Source: Flavobacterium flavigenum
GTDB taxonomy: Bacteria; Bacteroidota; Bacteroidia; Flavobacteriales; Flavobacteriaceae
Assembly (NCBI RefSeq): GCF_027111255.2
Contig: NZ_CP114285.2
Coordinates: 2,418,001 to 2,482,000, forward strand
Direction of reading: 5' to 3'
DNA length: 64,000 nucleotides
Program-made: the position numbers and the translations under genes
Shown here: positions 48,049 through 57,233 of the stretch, in pieces
Layout: the number at the start of each line of letters is the position of its first letter
Position numbering within the stretch: position 1 is the stretch's first letter
The notes under the pieces: generated by a model
What the model saw: the letters and a program-made list of their open reading frames with translations, nothing else
What the model was told of the DNA's origin: nothing
Databases searched by the model: none

Positions 48049-48257
48049 ATTTCTTATTTATTTTTGCAGGAAAAATACGAAATAAAAACATTACGATTCA
48101 TTGTTTCTCTCTTAAATTTTAGAATAAAGATCTGGTATCTCATTTCCTAACAGCAATATAAGTTCTCTCATAACAAAAAAATAAGCTTCTGTACCCAATT
48201 AATTTTTTTGCCTTATTATCTAAAATACCTTCGGTAGAAATTTTAACGCAAAAGACC

Positions 48258-49628
48258 ATGGAAGCAACTACATTCAACAAATCAAAACAATTATTGGGAG
48301 GCTGGTTACCCCAAAATCCACAAATTATAGAAAACTGGACACGAAAAATCAAAGAGTTTACTAAAAAAAATCCATCACCCCTCATTCCCGAAATTGCTGA
48401 ATTTCAAAATCTGGTCTATTCAGATCCTGTTTTGTATGCTAACGTGCAGGGAATGTTTGCCGAAGCTCATTTTTTAAAACAAAGAACACCTTTGCTGTGG
48501 GAACCAGAGCCTGTGAATTTTGAAGATTTCCTTGTTTTACTCAACGGAATTATGCAAACCGCGCCCGAAGCTTACCAAACCGGAGCGCCCGGAAACCAAA
48601 CACCTGCTGGTATGATTGGTTTTCCTATTAATGCGCTTTTGGCCTGGCCGATGGCAACCAACTTTGGGTATGACGTTTTTTCAAACGCATTGGTCAATCA
48701 GCAACTTAAAAAAATATTAAACTACTGGTCTAAATTTTTAGTTACAGAAGATTCCCGTTATGTGTTGATCGAAAATGACCCTTCAGAAAACGTAATTGCA
48801 TGGCTGAGCGAACTGGCACAATCGGAAATGATGGAAGTGGCCCAGGGAGCTTTAGGTTTAGAACCGAATCCTATTCCTGTTGGTGCCACCTTTTCTGATG
48901 TATTCCAGTCGGATCCTTCAGATCCTTATTATGGTTTCAAAAGCTGGGACGATTTTTTCACGAGATTGTTCTGCCCTGATGTACGTCCTGTCACAGCACC
49001 GAATGATGATTCGATTATTGTAAACGCCTGTGAGTCGGCACCTTTGCAAGTGGCAACTAATGTGTCTTTGTCGGATCAGTTTTGGTTAAAAGGACAGCCT
49101 TATTCATTAGAAAACATGATGAATTTTGATGAATTAGCACCTCAGTTTGAAGGAGGAACAGTTTATCAGGCATTTTTGAGTGCCCTGAGCTATCACCGCT
49201 GGCACAGTCCTGTAAACGGCAGAATCGTAAAAACGGCTATTGTAAACGGTTCTTATTATTTAGAAAATCTGTATCAGGGTTTCTACAATCCGGAGGGAGC
49301 CGATTCGAGTGCGCCTAATAATTCACAACCCTTTTTAACAGCAGTTGCCACCAGAGCGATTATCTTTATTGAAGCAGATAATCCCGCAATTGGATTGATG
49401 TGTGTAATGCCTGTAGGTATGGCAGAGGTTTCCAGCTGTGAGATAAAAGTAAAAACCGGAGACATTGTAAAGAAAGGTGACGAACTGGGTATGTTTCATT
49501 TTGGAGGTTCAACACACTGCCTGATTTTTAGACCGGGTGTTAATTTAGATTTTACCATTTATGAAACACCGGGCTTGGACGCTGCTAATAATATTCGTGT
49601 CAACACACAAATCGCGAAAGTGGTTTAA
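48258..49628 (+). CDS. Phosphatidylserine decarboxylase-family protein (PsiD-like pyruvoyl decarboxylase)
   Basis: 456 residues, without signal peptide or membrane segment. The N-terminal part (about 35-200) matches the PSD-associated domain found in fungal PsiD-type tryptophan decarboxylases (EFQNLVYSDPVLYANVQGMF, LLNGIMQTAPEAYQTG, GFPINALLAWPM). The catalytic half has GFKSWDDFFTRLFCPDVRPV, the HxxHxP motif as YHRWHSPVNG (His313, His316) and the self-cleavage motif HFGGSTHC, with Ser418 as the predicted pyruvoyl precursor. The family normally decarboxylates amino acids or phosphatidylserine; lacking an anchor, an aromatic amino acid or another small substrate is more likely than membrane phosphatidylserine. 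No nearby pathway genes tell which. Start ATG at 48258. Confidence 0.85.
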   Translation: MEATTFNKSKQLLGGWLPQNPQIIENWTRKIKEFTKKNPSPLIPEIAEFQNLVYSDPVLYANVQGMFAEAHFLKQRTPLLWEPEPVNFEDFLVLLNGIMQTAPEAYQTGAPGNQTPAGMIGFPINALLAWPMATNFGYDVFSNALVNQQLKKILNYWSKFLVTEDSRYVLIENDPSENVIAWLSELAQSEMMEVAQGALGLEPNPIPVGATFSDVFQSDPSDPYYGFKSWDDFFTRLFCPDVRPVTAPNDDSIIVNACESAPLQVATNVSLSDQFWLKGQPYSLENMMNFDELAPQFEGGTVYQAFLSALSYHRWHSPVNGRIVKTAIVNGSYYLENLYQGFYNPEGADSSAPNNSQPFLTAVATRAIIFIEADNPAIGLMCVMPVGMAEVSSCEIKVKTGDIVKKGDELGMFHFGGSTHCLIFRPGVNLDFTIYETPGLDAANNIRVNTQIAKVV

Positions 49629-49698
49629 AAAAATATAGACTGTAAATTAAATACAAAGCAGCCAAATTATATAAAAAGTAACCAGCGTTACTAACTCT

Positions 49699-49761
49699 AA
49701 AGTCGCAAATCATAACCTTACTATCATGAGATTTTAAAGGTTTATAACTTTGCGACTTTTT
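49699..49761. terminator. Bidirectional hairpin between convergent genes
   Basis: AAAGTCGCAAA (49699-49709) pairs with TTTGCGACTTT (49749-49759), with a T-run next to the right arm; inner AACCTT / AAGGTT extend it. Lies between the decarboxylase (plus) and PL9 (minus) genes. Shares its core with the repeats at 46825, so it may be a repeat that doubles as terminator. Confidence 0.65.
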
Positions 49762-49808
49762 GATTTTTAATGAGTTATAATCTAAATAATTGTAGCTTCT
49801 TCTGAAGT

Positions 49809-51323
49809 CTAATATTTAATTATACGTTTACTAATTTTATTTCCGGAATTTGTCAAAGTCAATACATAAGCTCCTGCAGGAAGGTTTTCTAAATCTAAAA
49901 TTTGAGTTTGCTCATTCACATTCTTGTTCAGAATTAATTTACCTGATAAATCAAATAATTCGATCAAGGCTCCTTTTGTTATTTCATTTTCTAATTCAAT
50001 CGTAAGGATATTTTTTACCGGATTCGGATAATAATTAAATGTAAAACCTGAATTGGTATCTTCTATAATTTCTTCAGCTACATTCGTATTTATTTTTTTT
50101 CCGGTTGCAAAGTTACTTTCCCAATAACCCAAATCGGGATTACTGCCCGAATACGAAAGTCCTACATTGGTTCCTTTGTCTATCAGATCGCTTCCCTGAA
50201 CTAATTTGAATGGTAAATTTGTTGGAAGATCTCCATTTGATTGTCTTGTTCCAATGGCAAGTGCAGTGCTGGTACTTGTAAAATCGGAAGTGTTTACAGT
50301 GACACTTAAATTCCATGAATTGTTTTGCTCAGTAGCGTTTGAAATAGATATTGTTCCGGATAATGAAATGTTATTTTTGAAAATATGTTTTTTTCCGGAT
50401 TGCACCGGATTCCCAAAACCAAAGTTGATGTTGTTTCCATATCCTGTACAATTATAAACTGTAATGCTTCCGGTATTGTTGTTCTGATCGAATCCTTTTT
50501 TGGGATGCCCTATCGCAACACATTTAGTTAGTACATTGTCTGCCGGAACAGAATTCCCTCCTACTTTAAAACCATTTCCGTTTCCCGTAAAACCACCGTA
50601 ATTCCAAACGTCAACTCCGTTTCTGATGGCCCAGCAATTTTCGAAAGTTACTTTTTGCGTACTGTCAAAACAATCGTATCCGTCATCTGAATTTTCCCAG
50701 GCTCGGCAGTTGATGAATTTATTTCCGGGACCCTGAGTTTGTTTTGGACCGAAACCGTCTGCCATACTTCCCTTCTTTTTAGGATCATAATTTCGGTAAG
50801 CGTCGCAATTTTTTACTGTTGTATTCGAACCGCCTTTGTTAATTTCTAAACCGGTGTTTCGATTGTTGTAAAAAGCACAATTTTCGAACGTAGTATTCGA
50901 GCCCGTTACATAAGCCCCCTGATAACCGGCTCTTGTAATGGCAATTCCTTTAAAACTCCAATACGAACCTGTAATGCTAAACCCGAACGAATCCTGCACC
51001 CATTCCTGATCCGGAAACGAAAAATCGATAATGGCTCTTCCGTTATTGACACATTCAACTTTGATAGGACTTGCCGAAGTTCCTGATTTGGTAAACGAAA
51101 TCGTGTTTTTAGCTCCGGCTGTATACGCAATGGTATAATTTCCGGCTTGTAATAAAACAATATCTCCGGCAACGGCTTTGCCAACAGCAGTTTTAAAATT
51201 CATTGCAGTAGAAAAACTGGAACCCGAATTGTTAGCAGTTCCAGTTGGTGTCACATAATAAGTAGTTGCCGAAACAGATGCTGATACCAAAAGCGACAGC
51301 ATTAAATAGTAGATTTTTTTCAT
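49809..51323 (-). CDS. Pectate lyase, PL9-like, with type IX secretion sorting domain
   Basis: Secreted pectate lyase, 504 residues. Signal peptide 1-19. Beta-helix region about 20-400 with PL9 hallmarks: YYVTPTGTANNSGSS cap, IAITRAGYQGAYVTG, NRNTGLEINKGGSNTTV, DGFGPKQTQGPGNKFINCRA, and WENSDDGYDCFDSTQKVTFE including the calcium-site aspartates. The last about 75 residues are a T9SS type A sorting domain (FNYYPNPVKN, GALIELFDLSGK, AGAYVLTLTNSGNKIS, ending KRIIKY), so it is exported through the gliding-linked secretion system or surface-attached. This is the only T9SS-tagged enzyme visible in the window. It is outside the SusCD locus, alone with its own leader. Start ATG at 51323. Confidence 0.9.
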   Translation of the reverse strand: MKKIYYLMLSLLVSASVSATTYYVTPTGTANNSGSSFSTAMNFKTAVGKAVAGDIVLLQAGNYTIAYTAGAKNTISFTKSGTSASPIKVECVNNGRAIIDFSFPDQEWVQDSFGFSITGSYWSFKGIAITRAGYQGAYVTGSNTTFENCAFYNNRNTGLEINKGGSNTTVKNCDAYRNYDPKKKGSMADGFGPKQTQGPGNKFINCRAWENSDDGYDCFDSTQKVTFENCWAIRNGVDVWNYGGFTGNGNGFKVGGNSVPADNVLTKCVAIGHPKKGFDQNNNTGSITVYNCTGYGNNINFGFGNPVQSGKKHIFKNNISLSGTISISNATEQNNSWNLSVTVNTSDFTSTSTALAIGTRQSNGDLPTNLPFKLVQGSDLIDKGTNVGLSYSGSNPDLGYWESNFATGKKINTNVAEEIIEDTNSGFTFNYYPNPVKNILTIELENEITKGALIELFDLSGKLILNKNVNEQTQILDLENLPAGAYVLTLTNSGNKISKRIIKY

Positions 51324-51602
51324 AAGTTTTGTGTTTATTTGAGGAACACAAGGTACTTATGGTTTTTTATAAAAATATTGAATTAATTCAATGGTTTTGG
51401 AATTAAATATTTGAATTTGATTGGTTTGGGATTTGATTGTGGGGTCGAGCTGGGGTTTGGAGGAGCATTTTTGAAAAGAGCCTGATTATATTTTATACCC
51501 ATCAGAACTCCATACAAAAAACATTTATTCAAGTTAATTCAATAATCCTTTTTTGTTTACTTTCATATTGATATAATTTTTAGCAAGCATTTAATTGTAA
51601 TT

Positions 51603-53378
51603 TTAAAGATTTAATAAATCATCTATTTTTTCTTTTGATGTTTTAATTTCTTCTTCAAATTGTTTGATTTTAGTGTCAATATTTGCCTTAATTTCTGAAA
51701 TCATCTTAACTAAATCATGTTTTAAAAGTACTTCCAACACTTCATCATCTACTTTCATCAAAAATTTTGGTTTAAGTAGACTTTTATTTCTACTATTATA
51801 AATAGGAAGTAAATCATCTTTAATTTGTTTCTCAAAAGCAAACTTTGCAAATGGAATAAAATTAAATATTTTGCAAAATCTTATTAAGGATGAGAAAAAT
51901 GTTGTTGGACGAATGAACATAAATTCACGTTTTTCAGCATCATGTATACGAGAATAGTATAATGATGCATTACAAATTTTAATGAATTGAAATAACAAAA
52001 GCTTATTATTACCTCCATTCAATTTTTTTTCAAACTTTTTAAGTTGTGGAATAAGAAAGTTTTTCTTGAAAGCTGATTCATCCAGTTCCATACTTATACT
52101 CCAAAGATTATGACTATTGTCAGTACTTGATTTAACAAGTGCATTATTAAGATTTGTATATGCCTTGGCTTTTGACTCTGAAGGTAGCTTACTTAAAAAT
52201 TGAGCTGCAAAATATTCCTGCATTGATCTATGTGGAAAAGAAAATTCAAACCCGTCAAGTATCAAAATTGAAATAGTTGTATGCAAATCATATATCAAAT
52301 CTTCAATATTACATTTAAAACCAGTGTTCTGTAGAACCTTTTGCATTATGTCATTTAAAATTTCATTTGTAAAAGTATAATCTCCATTGATTAGAGTTAA
52401 ATAACAAAAAATATTGAGAGCTTTCTCAAATTGATCTCGATCTAATTTAGTAAGCTTTTCACGAGGGAAACTATTCTTTGTAATTCCATCATGTTTAGAA
52501 TATAATGTATCAAATACATTTCTATAAAAAGAGCTCTTTTTTGCAGGTATTTCTGGATGGCTTTCAAATGCAAGAATAAACATTGATAGTAAAAGTGGAT
52601 TTCTTAAGTATTCAAGATAAGGTGAATTTGCTTTTTCACTAATTACAGACAATATTCTTTGTTCCCTTTCATCAGACTCAACTATCTTTTTAATAAATCC
52701 TTCAACCTGCTTATTATCAAGCTGATTTATCATGAAATCTTTGAATCTACGAAAGCCTTCAATCCCACTACCAGGCCTAGTAGTAATAACAAAATTATTA
52801 GCAGGGAATTGATCGACAAAATCATCAATTTGGCGATTTAATTCTTGTTTTTTTGCAGAAAATATTTCATCATAACCATCCAGAAGAAATATAAACTTAC
52901 CAGCCTTCAAAGTTCTATTCAGTATATCTTCCGAAGGTTTAATCTCTTGTTTTAAAATTTTGTCATAGATTAATTTTTCAAAATTTCCATTATACTGATT
53001 TAAATATCTTAGCTCTATTAATAAAGGAATTTTATACGAGGCTCTAATTGAATTTAAAAAAATAAATTTCATCAAGGTACTTTTACCACTACCAGCTGAT
53101 CCAACAATTGTTATATTATTGTAATTTTCAAATAACCCTGAGAGATTAGTAAAGTCAGTTACTAATTTTTTATATGTAGCTGTAAGTGGATAATAAATAT
53201 CGTCAAATCTTACCTCTGTACGATGCGCAAAAGTCGTAGTGAAATAATATTTTTTTGTCTGGGTATGAATATAATCGCTTAATCCATTCTCTAATAAATT
53301 CTTCCATTCATTTCCCAATAAATTATATATCTTGATTATAGGGGCGATAAGGTTTGTAATTTCTAATTTTGAATCCAT
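51603..53378 (-). CDS. NACHT-type STAND NTPase, possible defence protein
   Basis: 591 residues, no signal peptide. The P-loop NTPase domain of NACHT type is clear: Walker A GSAGSGKST (93-101), Walker B FLLDGYDEI (164-172, small residue then acidic), sensor ITTRPG (198-203), and the helical part with LEYLRNPLLLSMFILAF and FPHRSMQEYFAAQFL. The short N-terminus (1-90) has no recognised effector domain, and the C-terminus ends in a coiled-coil-like segment (FEEEIKTSKEKIDDLLNL). Bacterial NACHT proteins of this kind are often anti-phage sensors, but others are of unknown role. It is flanked by a PL9 gene and a regulator with AT-rich spacers, which fits an accessory gene gained by transfer. Start ATG at 53378. 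Confidence 0.8.
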   Translation of the reverse strand: MDSKLEITNLIAPIIKIYNLLGNEWKNLLENGLSDYIHTQTKKYYFTTTFAHRTEVRFDDIYYPLTATYKKLVTDFTNLSGLFENYNNITIVGSAGSGKSTLMKFIFLNSIRASYKIPLLIELRYLNQYNGNFEKLIYDKILKQEIKPSEDILNRTLKAGKFIFLLDGYDEIFSAKKQELNRQIDDFVDQFPANNFVITTRPGSGIEGFRRFKDFMINQLDNKQVEGFIKKIVESDEREQRILSVISEKANSPYLEYLRNPLLLSMFILAFESHPEIPAKKSSFYRNVFDTLYSKHDGITKNSFPREKLTKLDRDQFEKALNIFCYLTLINGDYTFTNEILNDIMQKVLQNTGFKCNIEDLIYDLHTTISILILDGFEFSFPHRSMQEYFAAQFLSKLPSESKAKAYTNLNNALVKSSTDNSHNLWSISMELDESAFKKNFLIPQLKKFEKKLNGGNNKLLLFQFIKICNASLYYSRIHDAEKREFMFIRPTTFFSSLIRFCKIFNFIPFAKFAFEKQIKDDLLPIYNSRNKSLLKPKFLMKVDDEVLEVLLKHDLVKMISEIKANIDTKIKQFEEEIKTSKEKIDDLLNL

Positions 53379-53580
53379 TTATATAATTAATTTTAAAAAA
53401 ATTCTCTTGTTACAGATCTTCAATCAAACTAATACTCACTATTCAAGCCTAATATTATATTAAAAAGCTTAATGTGGTTTACTAGTTATAACAAACCTAC
53501 CATTTATTCCTCTTAAATTCATACATATTTACATACATTTTTTAACACCCTTTATTTTACAATATTATAACAGCACATAA

Positions 53581-53613
53581 AAAACGCCTCTTTATTAAAG
53601 AAAGCGCTTTTGT
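53581..53613 (-). terminator. Hairpin downstream of the HigA-like gene
   Basis: AAAACGCCTCTTTATTAAAG with AAAGCGCTTTT gives an imperfect stem and an A/T flank that acts as T-run on the minus strand. Placed about 28 bases beyond the regulator's stop. Confidence 0.6.
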
Positions 53614-53640
53614 CATTATATTATTTTAAAAAATATTCAA

Positions 53641-54201
53641 TCAACCCAAAACCAAATCCTCAATTGTTAGCTTTACTTTTGGCTTACCCAATTTTATCAC
53701 AGCTTCCTTTACTTTAGCCTGATCTTCTTTCGAAAGGAATACAGGAATCAATACTGCTATTTCAATTTTTAATACCCGATTTATAATTATTAAATCTCGT
53801 AACGTGAAAGGTTTAATTCCATTCATAAGTTCAGACATGTGAGTTTTGCTTTTATGACCTAAAATCGAACCCAGATTTTCTTGGGTTAAATCTAGTTCCT
53901 TGAGTTTTTTTCTGATGGCTTGTTTTCTGTTTTCTAAAAATACTCTTTCTAATTCTGCTATCTGTTCAGATTTATCACTTTCTAAAAGTTTATTTTCATC
54001 AATTTGACCTACATCACTCCATTCGGCATTTTCATATTTTTCAATTAGATCACGTAATTTGGTTCTTAGATTTTTAAAATCAAGATCCTGCTTTACCAGA
54101 AGCCTTAGTTTTCTATCGGCAATGAGAGCTCTTTCGTAATCCAGTTCATTTGTGATGATACCGCTTTCTATTATTTTTTCTATGTCAAAATGTGTTTTCA
54201 T
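53641..54201 (-). CDS. HigA-like helix-turn-helix antitoxin/regulator (toxin not seen)
   Basis: 186 residues from the ATG at 54201, whose sequence MKTHFDIEKIIESG looks like the natural beginning; another ATG at 54228 would add nine residues. The N-terminal half is helical and charged (LRTKLRDLIEKYENAEW). The C-terminal domain (about 105-165) is an XRE-type helix-turn-helix: KLKELDLTQENLGSILGHKS and KTHMSELMNGIKPFTLRDL. HigA antitoxins have this order and normally follow a higB toxin. No intact higB precedes it. A terminator lies on each side (53581 and 54332), so it is a single-gene unit. Alternative: a stand-alone regulator of unknown targets. Confidence 0.75.
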   Translation of the reverse strand: MKTHFDIEKIIESGIITNELDYERALIADRKLRLLVKQDLDFKNLRTKLRDLIEKYENAEWSDVGQIDENKLLESDKSEQIAELERVFLENRKQAIRKKLKELDLTQENLGSILGHKSKTHMSELMNGIKPFTLRDLIIINRVLKIEIAVLIPVFLSKEDQAKVKEAVIKLGKPKVKLTIEDLVLG

Positions 54202-54331
54202 TCTATATAGCCGTTTTTTCTCAACCATTTTTCAATAGTTGATTTAGCGATAACTTTGCAAACATAAATAAAGTTCTGATATAAACCGAACTTTTATTTG
54301 TTCGATTTTTTATTGAAAATTCTCTAACCAT

Positions 54332-54364
54332 AAAAAAACGCTCCCTTAAAAAAAGAAAGCGTCC
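54332..54364 (-). terminator. Terminator after the sugar symporter gene
   Basis: On the minus strand GACGCTTTC...GGGAGCGTTTTTTTA: ACGCT pairs with AGCGT, with a long T-run. It ends the symporter-MocA unit, 26 bases past the symporter stop. Confidence 0.75.
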
Positions 54365-54389
54365 TCATAATTTATATTTTAAAAACTAT

Positions 54390-55970
54390 TTAATTCCCAT
54401 TAAAAACCAAATACAAACTCAAAATTGCTACCCCCAACAAAACAAAAAGAATCTTCACTTTTTTACTCGTCTTCGGAATATCCGTTTCATCTGAAAAATT
54501 GGTTTCCGGGTTTTTATCTGCTAATGAAATGATCACAGCTGCCACCATTAAAACAGCAAAAATGTAAAACGAAATCAATAAAAAGTGAGGCCATGCGGTG
54601 TACACATCTGCAGGGAAAATCCATAAATACAAGACCCCAACAAATAAACTAAAAGCTGAACCCCAGGATAAAGTGGCATTTACGGCTTTTTTGGTAGTGC
54701 GTTTCCAGAACACGCTTAACAGAAAAACAACGGATAAAGATGGTGCCAAAAATCCTAAAACCGCCTGAAAAATATTAAACAGATTCTGTCCTTTGATATT
54801 GTCAATCGCAATCGCAATCAGAATTGCGAATACACAACCTGCTGCAATGGTCAAACGTCCAATTTTAATTTGTTCTTTTATGGAAGCTGTCGGATTCATT
54901 TTCTTTACATAAATATCATTCGTAAAAACGGTACTTAATGCATTTAGTGACGAACCAATTGTTCCTACCAAAACGGCAATCATCACACAGATTACCAAAC
55001 CGTTCATTCCGCTTGGAAAAAGATTTGTAACCATGGTCATATAAGCCAAATCGGAGTTTTTACCCAATTCCGGAAACAAAACTGCACACAGAATTCCCGG
55101 TAAAATAAACAACGGCAAAGCCATTACTTTCAGCCAGCCAATAAAGTTAACTCCCAATTGTCCCTGCTCTAAATTCTTCGCTCCCAAAACACTCTGCACC
55201 ATCGACTGATCGGTACAAAAGAACGCCACTGCCGCTACAGGATAACCCAGTAAAATAGCAGGCCACGGATAATGTGCGTCGTTTGCAGGCTGAACCAGAT
55301 TCCAGAAATTAGAAGGCGTTTTTGCAATCAAAGCTTCTATTCCACCCACTTTCTGCAAACCTAAATACGATAAGGTAAGCGAAACAACAATCAGTAAAAT
55401 CATTTGAAAAACATTCACTTTTGCAATGGCTTTCAAACCTCCTGCATAGGTAAAAATCCCTGAGAATATCACCAAAACCGTTACACTCTGCCACATCGGA
55501 ATCCCTAAAATCTGGCGAACCAGAATTCCACCGCTGAACAATCCTAACGACAGCCAGCTTACCAAAATTTTCACCATGGCATACCACGCCAAAATAGTCT
55601 GGGTACTGTCGCCGTAGCGTTTTCCCATATATTCGGGCATCGTGCTGACTTTGCTTGCAATATATCTTGGTGCAAAAACGATAGCCAAAAGCAATAAAAA
55701 AACAAAGGCGTACCATTCAAAATTTCCGGCTACGATTCCGGTCGCGTAACCAATACTTGCAAAAGCCAGTAAAGAAGAAGGTCCCACATTAGTTCCCCAC
55801 ATGTTGAAACCGATATTGTACCAATTCAGGGAATTTCCCGCCATAAAAAGCGTTTCGTTCTTTTTGCTTTGCTTGACGCTCACTACATATCCAATGACCA
55901 ATAAAGTCACTAAATAAATAGCCACGATGATGAAATCCAGCGCCGTTAACTTATCGTAGATGCTGTTCAT
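54390..55970 (-). CDS. Sodium:solute symporter (SSS family), probable sugar importer
   Basis: Inner-membrane sodium-coupled symporter, 526 residues with about 13-14 membrane helices. Features: FIIVAIYLVTLLVIGYVVSV first helix, LFMAGNSLNWYNIGFNMWG and GPSSLLAFASIGYA (sodium-site region), ASKVSTMPEYMGKRYG, GGLKAIAKVNVFQMILL, and FNIFQAVLGFLAPSLS late in the protein. Related transporters carry monosaccharides or acids. Its ATG overlaps the stop of the Gfo/Idh/MocA gene by four bases (ATGA), so import and oxidation are coupled. It would bring in a sugar released by the beta-helix protein encoded upstream at 57234, such as rhamnose or galacturonate. Start ATG at 55970. Confidence 0.9.
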   Translation of the reverse strand: MNSIYDKLTALDFIIVAIYLVTLLVIGYVVSVKQSKKNETLFMAGNSLNWYNIGFNMWGTNVGPSSLLAFASIGYATGIVAGNFEWYAFVFLLLLAIVFAPRYIASKVSTMPEYMGKRYGDSTQTILAWYAMVKILVSWLSLGLFSGGILVRQILGIPMWQSVTVLVIFSGIFTYAGGLKAIAKVNVFQMILLIVVSLTLSYLGLQKVGGIEALIAKTPSNFWNLVQPANDAHYPWPAILLGYPVAAVAFFCTDQSMVQSVLGAKNLEQGQLGVNFIGWLKVMALPLFILPGILCAVLFPELGKNSDLAYMTMVTNLFPSGMNGLVICVMIAVLVGTIGSSLNALSTVFTNDIYVKKMNPTASIKEQIKIGRLTIAAGCVFAILIAIAIDNIKGQNLFNIFQAVLGFLAPSLSVVFLLSVFWKRTTKKAVNATLSWGSAFSLFVGVLYLWIFPADVYTAWPHFLLISFYIFAVLMVAAVIISLADKNPETNFSDETDIPKTSKKVKILFVLLGVAILSLYLVFNGN

Positions 55971-57031
55971 AGTCCGTATTCGTTAAGGACGTCAGCAATT
56001 TTTACTGGCATTCCGGTTTGCAAAGATTTATCCATTGCCTGAAGTAAAGCTACAGTTCCGATGCCTTCTTCCATATTTGGATAAGCTTCAAAGTTCTGTT
56101 CGATACTGTCCACAAAATATTCTAAATAATTCTGGTATTCCCCGCCGTGGTGGCTTTGCCCTTCAAAACGGAAATAATATTTTAAGGTACTGTCGCCCCA
56201 AGTAATTACTTTTTCTTCACCTGTTTTATCAGTAACTGCATAACGCAATTCGTGATAATCGGCCTGACTTGCGCCTTCAGTAGCTCTTAAAATCGTACTC
56301 ATACCGCTGTCACGTTGCGCTGGCTGAGTTGGAGAAGTGTACACTCCACTCACTCTGGCGATTCTGCCATCAGTCGCTTTGAAGATAAAATGCATCGTAT
56401 CTTCGTTTTTCAAACCTGCAACAGCTCCGTTACTGCTGATCATTCCGTAACCCATTACTTCCTGAATATTAGGAAGATACCAACGAATGAAATCTACAGG
56501 ATGGCTCAAACCGCCGTACAGCCATTTGAAAGACTGCAACAACGACCATTCTTTCTTTAAGAACCATCTGTGATCAGCGTGGTATTGTGCTTCGATTGTG
56601 ATTAAATCGCCGATTAATCCTGCTTCATAATCGGCTCTTTGTCTTTTTGCCGGTTCGAAGAATCTTGAACTCTGACCGATGAAAACCTTCTTTCCTGTCG
56701 ATTTGCTTAATTCCAGTAATTCGTTTGCATCTGAAAGATCGTCGATAAAAGGTTTTGTACAAACAACATGTTTTCCGTGCAATAAAGCCTGCTTCACGTG
56801 TTGCGCATGCAAATGGTCGGGTGTATAAATCGCGATGATGTCAATTGATTCATCGTTTAATAAATCGTCGTAATTCGTTGTGTACGAATGAAAATCGAAT
56901 TCTTTGGCTCTTTGCTTGCAGATTTCTTCGTTTCTGTCGCACACTTTTACAAGTTCTAATTTTGAACTTTCCAAAGCTGCCGACATCGTGCTTCGTCCTT
57001 CTCCGAGTCCTAAGATGGCTATTTTTAACAT
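55967..57031 (-). CDS. Gfo/Idh/MocA-family NAD(P)-dependent oxidoreductase
   Basis: Cytoplasmic sugar oxidoreductase, 354 residues from the ATG at 57031. Extending to 57133 would read through a palindrome and a proline-lysine-rich junk sequence, so it is rejected. The Rossmann domain opens LKIAILGLGEGRSTMSAAL, with IIAIYTPDHLHAQHVKQAL and HVVCTKPFIDDLSDANELL carrying the conserved Lys-Pro. The C-terminal domain includes GDLITIEAQYHADHRWF and LLQSFKWLYGGLSHPVDFIRWYLP, with a GGxxxHxxD-like site. Family members oxidise or epimerise sugars and inositols. Translationally coupled to the downstream symporter; the pair likely handles a pectin-derived monosaccharide such as rhamnose, fucose or galacturonate. 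Specific substrate not determined. Confidence 0.9.
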   Translation of the reverse strand: MLKIAILGLGEGRSTMSAALESSKLELVKVCDRNEEICKQRAKEFDFHSYTTNYDDLLNDESIDIIAIYTPDHLHAQHVKQALLHGKHVVCTKPFIDDLSDANELLELSKSTGKKVFIGQSSRFFEPAKRQRADYEAGLIGDLITIEAQYHADHRWFLKKEWSLLQSFKWLYGGLSHPVDFIRWYLPNIQEVMGYGMISSNGAVAGLKNEDTMHFIFKATDGRIARVSGVYTSPTQPAQRDSGMSTILRATEGASQADYHELRYAVTDKTGEEKVITWGDSTLKYYFRFEGQSHHGGEYQNYLEYFVDSIEQNFEAYPNMEEGIGTVALLQAMDKSLQTGMPVKIADVLNEYGL

Positions 57032-57072
57032 TGGTCTTATTTTAGGTTTTGATAGTTGTTTTGGTTTTCGTA

Positions 57073-57219
57073 TCCTAACAGGTTTTAAAAACCTGTTAGG
57101 TATTGTTTTGCCACAGATTAAAAAGATTAACACAGACTAAAAATCTTTTTAAATCCTTTAATCTGTGGCTAAAAAATATTCTTTAATAGTACCTAACAGG
57201 TTTTGGAAACCTGTTAGGA
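57073..57219. repeat. Nested palindromes: paired AACAGGTTTT units around a CCACAGATT stem
   Basis: A 29-base palindromic unit (57073-57101, TCCTAACAGGTTTTAAAAA...) faces an inverted copy (57191-57219) with two mismatches. Between them is a further inverted repeat: GCCACAGATTAAAAAG...CTTTAATCTGTGGC. Total length 147 bases, between the beta-helix stop (57234) and the MocA start. Parallels the element at 29604. Confidence 0.85.
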
Positions 57220-57233
57220 TAGCGAATACGCAA

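Noticed and set aside
57031..57133. ATG at 57133 as start of the oxidoreductase
   Set aside because: The added 34 residues translate a palindromic repeat; the Rossmann fold begins right at the ATG at 57031.
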